From IMG/VR virus record IMGVR_UViG_3300037343_000524, positions 1-41,827 of that record: a stretch of DNA of 41,827 nt. The stretch is one strand, 5' to 3'. Source of the DNA: a virus. This document shows, piece by piece, positions 9,333 to 17,288 of this stretch; the first letter of the stretch is position 1; the number at the start of each line of letters is the position of its first letter. Made by a program: the position numbers and the translations under genes. The notes under the pieces are model-generated. The model saw only the letters and a program-made list of their open reading frames with translations. It was not told where the DNA came from and did not search any database.

Positions 9333-11779
9333 CACATGCCCCTCCGACCGAGAGAAACGGCGCGGGCGATATCAGCCGCAACTTGTGTGCGGGACTGCCG
9401 GAAGCTTTCGGCGTCACGGGCGTTGATGGTCACATTGATGGATGGTGCAGCGGATTGCCCTTGGCCGTAACCTGCTGCCTCGCGGCGCGACAGAACACGT
9501 TCGCCCCGCTGCAGGATTGCCGGAACCTCGTCGGGCTTGATCCCGGCCCAGCCGCCCGCATGCATGCGCGGGGCATTGGCGAAGGCCAGCGCAGGCACCA
9601 TCCGGCCCGGGCCCGGCGATCCGACTATGCCGCCCGCGTGGAGGATGTTTGCGAACAATCCACCCGCACCGCCAAACGCGCCCGATAAGGCATTGGCGAT
9701 GGGTCCGAGGATAAAGCGCCGCGCGGCCAGTTTGGCGAGATCAGCGATCATCGAGGTGACGAGGCCGCTGAAGTCCAGCTTGCCGGTTTTGACGAAGTCG
9801 CCCACGGCGTTCTCTGCGCTCTGGAACGCCCCGACCAGCGTCTGGCCGATATCGCTGCCAATATCGCGAGCCTTGGTGGCATAGTCGGCCAACGCAGCAG
9901 TAACCGCGCCCCAGCCGGTTGCGGCTTGTGCCGCACCCTCGGCGGCCGCCGCTCCGGCTGCGCGTGCGGCGGCTCCAGCGCCACCGGCAGCGGCGGCCGT
10001 CTCATCAAGTTCAACCCCGAGCGCATCCGCCGAGGTGGCAGCATCCGCGAGGGCTGTTTCCGCCTCCGTCCCGGCGCTGGTCATCGCATCCTGCAGCGCC
10101 TGCCAACTCGCCAAGGGGCGGCCAGCCGCATCCGCCAACATGCCTGCCGCCTCGCGGTAGCCGTCAGCTCGGGCGCTGGCATCGTCGGCCGCCGCCCCAA
10201 GCCCCAGATCAGGCGTATCGACGTAAGTTCGCCCCAGCGCCGCCGAGAATGCATCGGCTGCCGCAGCTCCCGCCGTCTCGGCCGCCCCCGCGAAAGGGTT
10301 GTCAATCCCGCCGAGCGTCACCGGATCAAGTGTGCCGAGCCGCACGCCACCTTCGCCGGTTGCCCATTCGGGGAGCAGGTCCAGCGCTGCGTTTAGCGTT
10401 GCAATGAACCCATTGATCCGGGTGACGACACCGTTCAGCATCGACTCGACCCCGCTGATCAGACCGTTTGCCGCCTGAAACGCGAAGTCGCCAATGGCAC
10501 CGGGAAGCCGCCCCCAGATCGCCTTCATCGCATCGAATGCGCCCTGGAACACAGCCACCGACCGGTCGCCAAAGCTGAACACGCCCGTCACTGCACCGTC
10601 GAGCGCCGTCAGCGCAGTGGCCTTCATTCCCTCCCAACCTGCTGCCATTCGCGCTAGCTCTGCATCCAGCGCCAGACCGATGCGTCCCCAGACCTCGGAG
10701 GCGAGGTCGGAGAGCAAACCCATGGCGTTACCAAAGCCACCAGCACCGGCCATAAGTCGGGTGAACTGATAGACGAGCTCGCCCGCGCCGACGATCAGCG
10801 CGCCGATCCCGGTCCGGATGAGCGCCCCGCGCAGGAACACCAGCGCTGTGGCGAGGCCCCGCACCGACAGCGCGGCCATGGCCATGCCTGCCACCCAGTG
10901 CCCGGCCATGAGGCCCGCGAATGTGGCGGCATAGGTCGTCAGCCGTCCGATATTGTCGAACAGTGCCGTGATCGCGATACCGACCGGCCCGGTGGTGCGC
11001 GCGACGGCGGCCAGCGCATTGGCCACAGCCTCGAGCGCGGGTGCCGCCGCCACGGCCAGTTGGTTCGAAACCCCGCGCCAGATCAGCCCGAGGCGGGAAA
11101 TCGCATCATTGGTCCGCTCGATCTGGTCAGCATCCTGCTCGGAAACCACCACCCCGAAGGCAAGCACGTCCTCTGTCGCCTGGCGTAGTGTCGCCGTGTC
11201 GATGCGCGACATGGCGATGGAGCCTTCCTCGCCGAAAAGCTGCCCCGCGACTGCGGCGCGCTCAGCCGCAGGTACGAATTCCGCGATGGCGGCGTTGATC
11301 GCCCCGACACGCTGGTCCAGCGGCAAAGCGATCAGGTCGGAGGCCGACAAACCCAGCCGGTCCAGCGCATCGGCGGCCGGGCCGGTCCCGGCAGCAGCCT
11401 GGCTCAGCCGCCGCGTCAGATCCTTCGTGGCCTGCTCGATCCCGGACATCGACACACCGGCCAACTCGCCTGCGCGCTCCAGTGTTTGGATCGAGGCGAC
11501 GGTCGTCCCGAGCGACTGCGCCAGTTTTGCCTGCGCGTCCACCGTCTGCAGGCCCGAGCGGATCATCGCGGCCCCGGCGGCGGCCAGCGCCGCCGTTGCG
11601 GCGGCTGCAGCCAGCGTGGCACGACGAGCGAAAGCGGCCACGCGGGCATTGGCCATGTCCATCTCGCGCGACAGTCGCCCGAAGCCGCGCGCGCCAGCCG
11701 AGCCCACACCCTCCAACTCGGCCCGCACCTGGCGGCCGCCTTCCGCCACGAGGCGGACGGAGACCCGTTTTTCAGCCAT
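9332..11779 (-). CDS. tail tape measure protein
   Basis: An 815-residue, Ala/Gly-rich, largely helical protein with hydrophobic segments in the middle (about residues 260-340), the usual form of a tape measure that sets tail length and enters the cell during DNA ejection. The C-terminus ends in a conserved-looking PSINVTINARDAESFRQSR segment, common in alphaproteobacterial phage tape measures. By the usual rule of about 0.15 nm per residue the tail would be near 120 nm (inference). It follows the two-frame tail assembly chaperone, as in most siphoviruses, and its start overlaps the end of the chaperone extension frame. Confidence 0.88.
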   Translation of the reverse strand: MAEKRVSVRLVAEGGRQVRAELEGVGSAGARGFGRLSREMDMANARVAAFARRATLAAAAATAALAAAGAAMIRSGLQTVDAQAKLAQSLGTTVASIQTLERAGELAGVSMSGIEQATKDLTRRLSQAAAGTGPAADALDRLGLSASDLIALPLDQRVGAINAAIAEFVPAAERAAVAGQLFGEEGSIAMSRIDTATLRQATEDVLAFGVVVSEQDADQIERTNDAISRLGLIWRGVSNQLAVAAAPALEAVANALAAVARTTGPVGIAITALFDNIGRLTTYAATFAGLMAGHWVAGMAMAALSVRGLATALVFLRGALIRTGIGALIVGAGELVYQFTRLMAGAGGFGNAMGLLSDLASEVWGRIGLALDAELARMAAGWEGMKATALTALDGAVTGVFSFGDRSVAVFQGAFDAMKAIWGRLPGAIGDFAFQAANGLISGVESMLNGVVTRINGFIATLNAALDLLPEWATGEGGVRLGTLDPVTLGGIDNPFAGAAETAGAAAADAFSAALGRTYVDTPDLGLGAAADDASARADGYREAAGMLADAAGRPLASWQALQDAMTSAGTEAETALADAATSADALGVELDETAAAAGGAGAAARAAGAAAAEGAAQAATGWGAVTAALADYATKARDIGSDIGQTLVGAFQSAENAVGDFVKTGKLDFSGLVTSMIADLAKLAARRFILGPIANALSGAFGGAGGLFANILHAGGIVGSPGPGRMVPALAFANAPRMHAGGWAGIKPDEVPAILQRGERVLSRREAAGYGQGQSAAPSINVTINARDAESFRQSRTQVAADIARAVSLGRRGM

Positions 11780-12095
11780 CACGGCTTCCTTCCATCTGTT
11801 CGTTCACTTTACGGACCATCAAGGCCTCGATTTCGGGCAGCAGTTCGGCGGCGATCAGGGTGTCGATGCCCAGCGCTCGGGCGAGAGCAATTGCCGCGCC
11901 CATGTCCCAGCCCAGCACAGCGCCGGGGATCACCCGCAGCTGCCCGCCAAGGCGACCAACTAAATCCCAGACCTGCCAGCCGTCCTGTGTTTGGGGCTGG
12001 TTCAGTCTTTTGGGGCAGTCTGGGCACGGCCCCTGGCAGGCGGCGCAGTACCGATCGCCCCCGCCGAAGGACCAGTCGGCGAGAGCGCGGAGACG
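11772..12095 (-). CDS. -1 frame extension of the tail assembly chaperone (gpT-like)
   Basis: An open stretch of 107 codons without a good initiation codon at its 5' end, lying in the -1 frame relative to the upstream chaperone and stopping eight bases inside the tape measure gene. It reads as real protein: RLRALADWSFGGGD, then a four-cysteine cluster CAACQGPCPDCP, then a helical C-terminus (AIALARALGIDTLIAAELLP). Third-position G+C counted by hand over the part shared with the upstream frame is about 81% here versus about 68% in the upstream frame. This is the expected layout of a lambda G-GT type frameshift, so it is probably made only as a fusion. Confidence 0.7.
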   Translation of the reverse strand, partial: RLRALADWSFGGGDRYCAACQGPCPDCPKRLNQPQTQDGWQVWDLVGRLGGQLRVIPGAVLGWDMGAAIALARALGIDTLIAAELLPEIEALMVRKVNEQMEGSRDG

Positions 12096-12439
12096 TTTTT
12101 TTCCGCGTCCAGGATCAGCCCGCGCGCGACGTATTGGGTCTGGAAGGCTTCAAAGACCGGCCAGATTTCTAGGAGGGCGTCGATTCCTTCTGGCGAAACG
12201 GGGATGATATTGCCTGCATCATCGCCGACACCCTCCCAATCCAGCACGGCGCGCCGGGCGACGGCTTTCGCCATGGCCAGCGCCAACTCTTCGGTCGTGG
12301 ACGTTTCGGGCATGGCTTCTATGGCTGGATCGGCGCGGGCCGAAACCATTAGCGCGGTGGTCAGGGGTCCGACGAGCAGGCGCAGTCCGGAAGCCAATTC
12401 CAGCCATTCGGGTGAAACGGTCAGGTTCAGACGGATCAT
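12002..12439 (-). CDS. tail assembly chaperone, zero-frame product (gpG-like)
   Basis: A 145-residue protein between the tail tube and tape measure genes, the place of the tail assembly chaperone that keeps the tape measure soluble and recruits tube subunits. It starts MIRLNLTVSPEWLEL behind an AGGAT site in the end of the tube gene; longer versions starting at 12643 run deep into that gene and are rejected. The last 35 codons overlap a second open frame, and two slippery heptamers lie in this overlap, so a minor longer product is expected. Confidence 0.75.
   Translation of the reverse strand: MIRLNLTVSPEWLELASGLRLLVGPLTTALMVSARADPAIEAMPETSTTEELALAMAKAVARRAVLDWEGVGDDAGNIIPVSPEGIDALLEIWPVFEAFQTQYVARGLILDAEKNVSALSPTGPSAGAIGTAPPARGRAQTAPKD
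12008..12014 (-). other. second slippery heptamer C CCA AAA
   Basis: Read leftward, the chaperone frame has codons GCC CCA AAA GAC TGA, so C CCA AAA fits the X XXY YYZ pattern directly before the zero-frame stop. A -1 slip here would enter the same extension frame with a 78-codon tail. It may be a backup or accidental site, since the upstream A AAA AAC heptamer is a stronger sequence. Confidence 0.45.
12095..12101 (-). other. slippery heptamer A AAA AAC for -1 frameshifting
   Basis: Read leftward, the chaperone frame runs GAA AAA AAC, giving the heptamer A AAA AAC in the correct phase (X XXY YYZ), one of the most efficient known -1 slippery sequences. The run of seven A is striking in this GC-rich gene. 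The -1 frame downstream stays open for 107 codons to the tape measure start. Confidence 0.65.
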
Positions 12440-12441
12440 GA

Positions 12442-13380
12442 TCAGTATCCTGTGAGTGTGTTGGTAAGGACGGCCGTGCACATGCGCGCCGGGCTGGTGG
12501 CGCGGGCCGCCTGCCAGTCGAAGCTGGCCTGCACGCCTTGCGGCCCGGCGATCTCGATGCGCGGGATCGGCAGATATACGGCGTGGGCGGTGAAGGTGAA
12601 GCTGGCATTGGCCCCGAGGCTGTAGACGAATTCCAACTCGCAAGGGCTGCCGTCGATGGCTTGGGTGACCAGCGCCGTGTCAGAAAATCGCACCTCGATC
12701 CGGCCGGTCAGCGCGGCCATGGTGGGGTCGGCTCCATCAATGCGGCCATCGCCGCGGATGGTTTCAATGCGGTCGAGGTTATTGGAATAGGTGATTTCGG
12801 CAGAAACCACATTGCCCAAGGCCGAGCCATTGCGCTTCACCGTGCCGTTGAAATGGCCAAACCGTTGCAGGCCCAGCGCGGTCGGTGTGCCAGCGGCGGT
12901 TGCGGCGGCGATGGTTTCGCCTTGGGCAATGAGCCGGGCGGTCGCCGTGAGCAATCCCGACCTCTGCATTTGCCACGACAACTGATCCAGCACACAGCCA
13001 GAATACATGGCAAAACGCGGCACCTCCGGCATGGCGGTTTCGATCGACATGCTGGGCAACGTCCAGTTGCCGGATTGGAAAGTGTGGGTCTTGGGCGTGG
13101 TGCCGCTGGTGACTGGCTGGCCGAAGGCCGCCTTCAGCCAGAACCCGAAGGCCTCCACATCGATCGGCACCACCACCTCGCCGTCGGCGGTGACCGCATC
13201 CTTGATCGGGGCCAGCGGATCGCGGCCATAGCCCAGCAGTTCGGATTCCAGCAGCGGCTGTTCCGACCCGAGTGTCGTCCGGGCAAAGGGCATCAAGCGG
13301 AACCCACTCACCGGCGGGGTGCCGTAAACTGTCTCATACGCAAGCGCCATCTGCGCCCGCGCGCCTTGCGCACGTGCCAT
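12442..13380 (-). CDS. major tail tube protein
   Basis: A 312-residue protein at the tail tube position, between the tail terminator and chaperone genes. The sequence is rich in beta-type segments, with MALAYETVYGTPP at the N-terminus and alternating short hydrophobic strands throughout, matching the phage tail tube (Phage_tube_2-like) proteins. The C-terminal ~90 residues may form an additional surface domain. It polymerises as rings to form the tube. The family name is given from memory of similar proteins, while the role is well supported by order. Confidence 0.78.
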   Translation of the reverse strand: MARAQGARAQMALAYETVYGTPPVSGFRLMPFARTTLGSEQPLLESELLGYGRDPLAPIKDAVTADGEVVVPIDVEAFGFWLKAAFGQPVTSGTTPKTHTFQSGNWTLPSMSIETAMPEVPRFAMYSGCVLDQLSWQMQRSGLLTATARLIAQGETIAAATAAGTPTALGLQRFGHFNGTVKRNGSALGNVVSAEITYSNNLDRIETIRGDGRIDGADPTMAALTGRIEVRFSDTALVTQAIDGSPCELEFVYSLGANASFTFTAHAVYLPIPRIEIAGPQGVQASFDWQAARATSPARMCTAVLTNTLTGY

Positions 13381-13404
13381 GGGGGTCTCCTTTATGTGGG
13401 GGTG

Positions 13405-13827
13405 TCAGGCCAGAGGGCCGGAAGTGGTGTAGTGCAGCACGACGGTGATCACCGCCGCTTTCAGCGCCGCCGCGCCCTCGATAGGCAGGTCAACCGAGGC
13501 CGGGGCTTCGGGTTCGATCCAGTCGCAGAGGCCGCCCAGCGTACGGTCGGCTTCCAGCGCCGCGCCGATGGCGGTGATCAGGGTGTCAAAGGCGCTGGCC
13601 CGGCCATTCGGGGCCTGGACGACGACCTCCAGCTCGGCCCGGTGCTGGTAATGGTAGCGTAGGGGCGACAGGGTCACCTCCGGCTCGCCCGGTTGGCCGT
13701 CGCGCAGAATGATCAGCCCTGCCGCAGGGATCCGCTCTGGCAGCACCTCGTCACGCAAGGTGAGGGCGGCAAGCGGCTGCAGCCGCGCGTGCAGCGCAGC
13801 GAGGACGGTTTCGCGGGAGGTGGGCAT
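13405..13827 (-). CDS. tail terminator / tail completion protein
   Basis: A 140-residue protein beginning with SRETVLAALHARLQPL and containing alternating strands, as in gpU/DUF3168-type tail terminators that cap the growing tail and join it to the head. It is directly upstream of the tail tube gene in the late operon. The next structural gene upstream lies 1.4 kb away, beyond the rightward cargo genes. Family assignment is by size, start pattern and position. Confidence 0.65.
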   Translation of the reverse strand: MPTSRETVLAALHARLQPLAALTLRDEVLPERIPAAGLIILRDGQPGEPEVTLSPLRYHYQHRAELEVVVQAPNGRASAFDTLITAIGAALEADRTLGGLCDWIEPEAPASVDLPIEGAAALKAAVITVVLHYTTSGPLA

Positions 13828-13877
13828 TCGTTGCTCTCAAGTGTGCGGCTTCAGGAAGATCGGCTAGGAGCCCATAG

Positions 13878-13935
13878 TTGACACGGTGAACCGGTTAGAA
13901 AACTACTATGTTGGGTCCCGGTTCTCGTTCGGTTC
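13878..13935 (+). promoter_or_regulatory. candidate promoter and operator for the HxlR/haemoglobin cargo
   Basis: A TTGACA hexamer at 13878 is followed at a long 20-nt spacing by TACTAT at 13904. A palindrome AACCGGTT lies between them (13889-13896) and could bind the HxlR dimer. At 13921-13935 the sequence reads GTTC-N7-GTTC, which matches the alphaproteobacterial LexA consensus. The long spacer makes the promoter call uncertain. The remaining sequence between 13828 and the regulator start at 14020 shows nothing else clear. Confidence 0.35.
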
Positions 13936-14019
13936 GTTTCGTTTAAAAGCGAATGTAGCGGGGTGCTAAGAGTGCTAGGCTTCAACGTCAGGCCCTTTTG
14001 GCCTTTGGAGGGCGCTGGA

Positions 14020-14718
14020 ATGAAGCGAGGGAGTTATGAACAGTTCTGCCCAGTTGCGATGGCATCCGAAGTTCTTTGCACGAGATGGACAATGGTTCTT
14101 GTCCGTGAACTCGTGGCAGGTTCCACGAGGTTCGGGGACCTTCGACGAGGCGTTCCCAGGATGTCTCCCTCACTTCTGTCACAACGGCTGAAGGAGCTTG
14201 AAGCCGCAGGGATCGTCTCCCGCATGCTCGTTGCTGGTGAGGCTGGTATTCACGAATACCAACTGACGACGGCCGGAAAAGACCTAAAACACATCGTAGA
14301 GTCCTTTGGTATCTGGGGGCAGAAATGGGTAGAGACCAGAGCTACTCTCGAGAACCTCGATCCTTCACTGTTGATGTGGGACATGCGGCGCAACATTAAC
14401 CCGGCCCCGCTGCCGTCGCAACGGACTGTCATTCAGTTCTGCTATCCGGAACTTCCCGCCAATCGCCGCGACTGGTGGTTGATCATCGATCCGGAGGCGA
14501 AGGTCGCAGTGGATCTTTGTGCGACCGATCCCGGGATTGAGGTTGATCTTTGGATCACCACGGACCTCAAGACCATGACTGCCATCTGGCTGGGGCTATC
14601 CTCAGTGAGTGATTCTCAATCAAAAATGCTCGTTGATGGTGACCCTGCATTGGCGCGATCCATGGCGCAATGGTTGGGCCTCAGTCACTTCGCCTCGCAG
14701 AAGAAAATCGTCAGGTAG
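14020..14718 (+). CDS. HxlR-family transcriptional regulator with C-terminal SCP2-like domain
   Basis: A 232-residue regulator. The N-terminal ~110 residues are a typical HxlR winged helix: Cys10 in the FCPVA segment, TRWTMVLVREL, the FGDLRRGVPRMSPSLLSQRL recognition region and a wing. The C-terminal ~120 residues resemble the sterol-carrier-like extension found in some HxlR proteins and may bind a ligand. The ATG at 14020 has a GGAGGG site; the ATG further upstream at 13963 lacks one. It is transcribed against the surrounding late genes and stands 94 bases before a truncated haemoglobin gene, so it probably controls that gene. Base composition is more AT-rich than the neighbouring structural genes, suggesting separate acquisition. 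Confidence 0.85.
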   Translation: MKRGSYEQFCPVAMASEVLCTRWTMVLVRELVAGSTRFGDLRRGVPRMSPSLLSQRLKELEAAGIVSRMLVAGEAGIHEYQLTTAGKDLKHIVESFGIWGQKWVETRATLENLDPSLLMWDMRRNINPAPLPSQRTVIQFCYPELPANRRDWWLIIDPEAKVAVDLCATDPGIEVDLWITTDLKTMTAIWLGLSSVSDSQSKMLVDGDPALARSMAQWLGLSHFASQKKIVR

Positions 14719-14812
14719 CGGTCTAATCTAGGGCGAGTCCAGTTTCAGGACTATCGGTAACTTCTTGTTGCTTCCATTGCTTGTGAGGAAGTTTCAATGA
14801 ATGGAGAATGTC

Positions 14813-15172
14813 ATGACCGATACCCTTTACGCTCGCCTCGGAGGGGCGGATGCAATCGTCCGCATCGCGTCCGACCTCGTCGACAATCACATTGCAAACC
14901 CTCTGATAGGCAAACGGTTCGCAGGCAGCGACGTGATTGCTATGAAGAAGAAGGCAGCGGATTTCTTTTCAATGGGTTCGGGCGGTCCCAACAACTATGA
15001 CGGGTTGGACATGCTCAGCGCCCACAAACACATGAACATTTCCGACAACGAATATATGGCTGCCGTCGATGACCTGATGAAGGCGCTTACGAATGCGGAC
15101 GTAGGCGATCATGAAAAAGCTGAAGTGCTCTATATCTTCCACACCCTTCGTCCCGACGTCGTTGGCGTATGA
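14813..15172 (+). CDS. group 1 truncated haemoglobin
   Basis: A 119-residue protein of the length and pattern of group 1 (N-type) truncated haemoglobins: LYARLGGADAIVRIASDLV at the N-terminus and the proximal-His segment SAHKHMNIS (His71 as F8). Such proteins bind haem and commonly detoxify nitric oxide or handle oxygen. A GGAG site lies 6 nt before the ATG at 14813. It is likely co-transcribed with the HxlR gene. Nothing about it is phage-structural, so it is a cargo (moron) gene placed between tail terminator and head-tail genes. It converges on the DUF6441 gene, with about 105 bases between. Confidence 0.88.
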   Translation: MTDTLYARLGGADAIVRIASDLVDNHIANPLIGKRFAGSDVIAMKKKAADFFSMGSGGPNNYDGLDMLSAHKHMNISDNEYMAAVDDLMKALTNADVGDHEKAEVLYIFHTLRPDVVGV

Positions 15173-15277
15173 ATGTCCTGTAGTATGGTTTGTCAGATTT
15201 CACGGCCTGAGTTTCCCTGCATGCTGTCTGCCAGATTGATCTCGCTGCATACGGCCGCTTCGTCCGCATTGCTGACG

Positions 15278-15910
15278 TTAGGTCAGCTTGCCGTCAACCC
15301 ATGCAGCCACAATCCGCCCCGGCACGCCGTCCACCGCCCGCTCTGCATCCCGCGCCAGATCGAGCCGCTTGCGCAGCTTGACCTGTGGCACCAGCAGGAA
15401 GATTGGCACGGTTGCAACGCCGCGTCCGGTCTTCGACCTCGATGCCACGGCCCGGCCTTTCGAATTCAGCCGCCCTTCCGCCACCAGCAGGCTCGGCCCA
15501 CGACGGCGATAGATGAATCGCAGGCGCAACCCAGTGCGGCGTTCCCATTCTCCGGGAGTGATGCGACCGCCCCTGGTGCTTTTGCCAGCGGCCGGAGTGG
15601 GGATGGCCAGCCAAAACCCATCCTTGGACCGGATCAGCGGGCCAGTGTCATGCGCGCCGATAATGATCGGGGCATTTGACCAGACCAGCGCCGCTGCGTT
15701 CAGGCTGTCGCCGGATTTGGGGAAACTGGCGAGGCGGATGCTATTGCCAAGCCTAGTGCCGAGTTTAGCGCCGGTGATTTGGCCGCGCCAGGCGGATTTC
15801 AGGGAGGTGCCAGCCTCGCGCATGGCGGCGGACACTGCCTTTTCGCCAGCCGCGATTTCGGCCTGCATCAGGGCGGCGATGTCCGGATCGAACGCGACCC
15901 GCAGCCTCAT
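15278..15910 (-). CDS. DUF6441-type head-tail/minor tail protein
   Basis: A 210-residue protein starting MRLRVAFDPDIAALMQAE and continuing with a basic, helix-rich region that resembles phage proteins labelled DUF6441, found between head-completion and tail-terminator genes. The probable role is at the head-tail interface or tail completion, comparable to HK97 gp10-like proteins. It overlaps the upstream gene by four bases. A GCTGAC/GTCAGC inverted repeat (15271-15287) spans its stop codon. Confidence 0.65.
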   Translation of the reverse strand: MRLRVAFDPDIAALMQAEIAAGEKAVSAAMREAGTSLKSAWRGQITGAKLGTRLGNSIRLASFPKSGDSLNAAALVWSNAPIIIGAHDTGPLIRSKDGFWLAIPTPAAGKSTRGGRITPGEWERRTGLRLRFIYRRRGPSLLVAEGRLNSKGRAVASRSKTGRGVATVPIFLLVPQVKLRKRLDLARDAERAVDGVPGRIVAAWVDGKLT

Positions 15911-16221
15911 GTTGGCCTCAGGTCCAGCGACCAGATCAGCCGTTCGCGGTCACGCACTGGTTCGCCCTGAATGGTGAAACTGTCCGCCCCGATCACGATC
16001 AGATCGCCGGGGCGGGGACCGGGCAGATCGGACACGCGCACGTCGACCATCATGGTATCGCTGACAAATCGTGCCGCCCCGAATTCGGTGATGCGATCCG
16101 CGGCGCGGTGCATGACCCGAATAGGTGTTTCCTCTGATGTGGTTGCAGAAATCCACAGAGCCGCCACCGCCATGGACGGGCTGGTGTAGATACGATCCAT
16201 GGCGGTGGCAAAGACATCCAT
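15907..16221 (-). CDS. head-tail joining protein
   Basis: A protein of about 104 residues, beta-rich, ending in a segment (GDLIVIGADSFTIQGEPVRD) typical of phage head-closure or adaptor proteins of the gpFII-like type. It lies just downstream of the capsid gene. The ATG at 16221 leaves ten bases after the capsid stop; an alternative ATG at 16260 would overlap the capsid gene by 29 bases. Neither has a clear ribosome binding site, so the start is uncertain. Confidence 0.6.
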   Translation of the reverse strand: MDVFATAMDRIYTSPSMAVAALWISATTSEETPIRVMHRAADRITEFGAARFVSDTMMVDVRVSDLPGPRPGDLIVIGADSFTIQGEPVRDRERLIWSLDLRPT

Positions 16222-16231
16222 GCTGGACCCG

Positions 16232-17254
16232 TCAGTTCGAGGTGTGAATGCGGATCGCAATGCGCGGCCGCTTGTTGACCGGCAGAATTGAGGCTTCGGT
16301 CATCAGGTCGATCCAGCGCCCTTTTTCGTCGAGGTGCTGGCGGGCGTAGAGCGGCAGACCCATTGTGTTGGCCGCCTCCAGCAGGTTGGCCGGGCCGCCG
16401 TAGGTGGTGAAGGTATCCATCGTGCCCAGCGGGAAGGCGATGCCTTCGCTGGCGGGCACCAGCCGTTCGGTCGCTTTGGTCGAGAGGGTGACGGTGCCGC
16501 TGTATTCCTCGAACACGATGCCCGCGAAGGGAAAGTTGCGGCGCACATCCTGGCGCAGGGGTTGCGCGCCGGTGGCAGCGTAGAACTTGTAGGCCTCCTC
16601 GGTTTTGGGGTGCGCGATCAGCTTGTCGAAGAACTCGCGGCTGACGAGGGCATGCACATCACTCATGCTTTCGCCGAGCAGGTTGTCTTCCATCGACCGC
16701 AAGACCTCGCGCACCTTGCCCTGCACATTGGTGCCTGCGGTTCCGAGCAGGAAATCGACCGAGATTTGAGCCAGCCCGAACTCGGTGAAGTAATTGTAGA
16801 GCGTGGTGCCCGCGCCATCCTTCACGATACCGCGCAGGGCGTTCATCTCCATGTATTCGCGGGTCTGGGCGTGCTTGCGTCGCATCAGTTGCAGCTTGCG
16901 GTTCATCACCTCGACCAGCGGGTCGGCGCCATCGAAGACTCCCAGCGCCGGTTGGCCCTGAATATCGCCGGGCAGGATGACGTCGTCATGCGGGATCCAT
17001 GGCAGGGCGAAGGACCGCATCGACCGCCCCTCGCGGGTGCCGACGGTCGCGGGGCCGCCGAGGGGGACGGACGGCAGCAGGTTCAGGACGCCCTCGTATT
17101 GCTCGATGATGACCGAGCGCTGGCTGACGCCTTCAAAGCGGAACAGACCGATCTGGCCGAGGCGGGTGTAGAGGTTGGGCAGGATGTTGATGGCCTGCGT
17201 CATCTCGGCCAGCGAATAGCCGCCAGCGTCAAAAGGATTGCGGACAAGGGTCAT
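16232..17254 (-). CDS. major capsid protein, lambda gpE family
   Basis: A 340-residue HK97-fold capsid protein of the gpE type. Recognisable segments are MTLVRNPFDAGGYSLAEMTQ at the N-terminus, the RRKHAQTREYMEMNALRG spine helix and the YSGTVTLSTKATERLVP C-terminal block. The start at 17254 has a GGAG site 7 nt upstream; the longer frame back to 17560 overlaps the decoration gene and is a reading shadow. It forms the icosahedral shell together with the adjacent gpD-like protein. Confidence 0.9.
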   Translation of the reverse strand: MTLVRNPFDAGGYSLAEMTQAINILPNLYTRLGQIGLFRFEGVSQRSVIIEQYEGVLNLLPSVPLGGPATVGTREGRSMRSFALPWIPHDDVILPGDIQGQPALGVFDGADPLVEVMNRKLQLMRRKHAQTREYMEMNALRGIVKDGAGTTLYNYFTEFGLAQISVDFLLGTAGTNVQGKVREVLRSMEDNLLGESMSDVHALVSREFFDKLIAHPKTEEAYKFYAATGAQPLRQDVRRNFPFAGIVFEEYSGTVTLSTKATERLVPASEGIAFPLGTMDTFTTYGGPANLLEAANTMGLPLYARQHLDEKGRWIDLMTEASILPVNKRPRIAIRIHTSN

Positions 17255-17288
17255 GGGGTGCTCCGGGGGATGAATGGGGGAAACGGGG

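Noticed and set aside
11809-12027. Leftward open frame of 72 codons between chaperone and tape measure
   Set aside because: Arg-rich text in a frame different from the convincing chaperone extension, which covers the same DNA.
12538-13662. Rightward open frame of 374 codons opposite the tail tube and terminator genes
   Set aside because: Composition is His/Arg/Gly-rich without motifs, and the leftward tail genes are clearly coding.
15271-15287. GCTGAC/GTCAGC inverted repeat as a terminator
   Set aside because: No T tract follows on either strand and the repeat spans a stop codon; it may be only a chance dyad.
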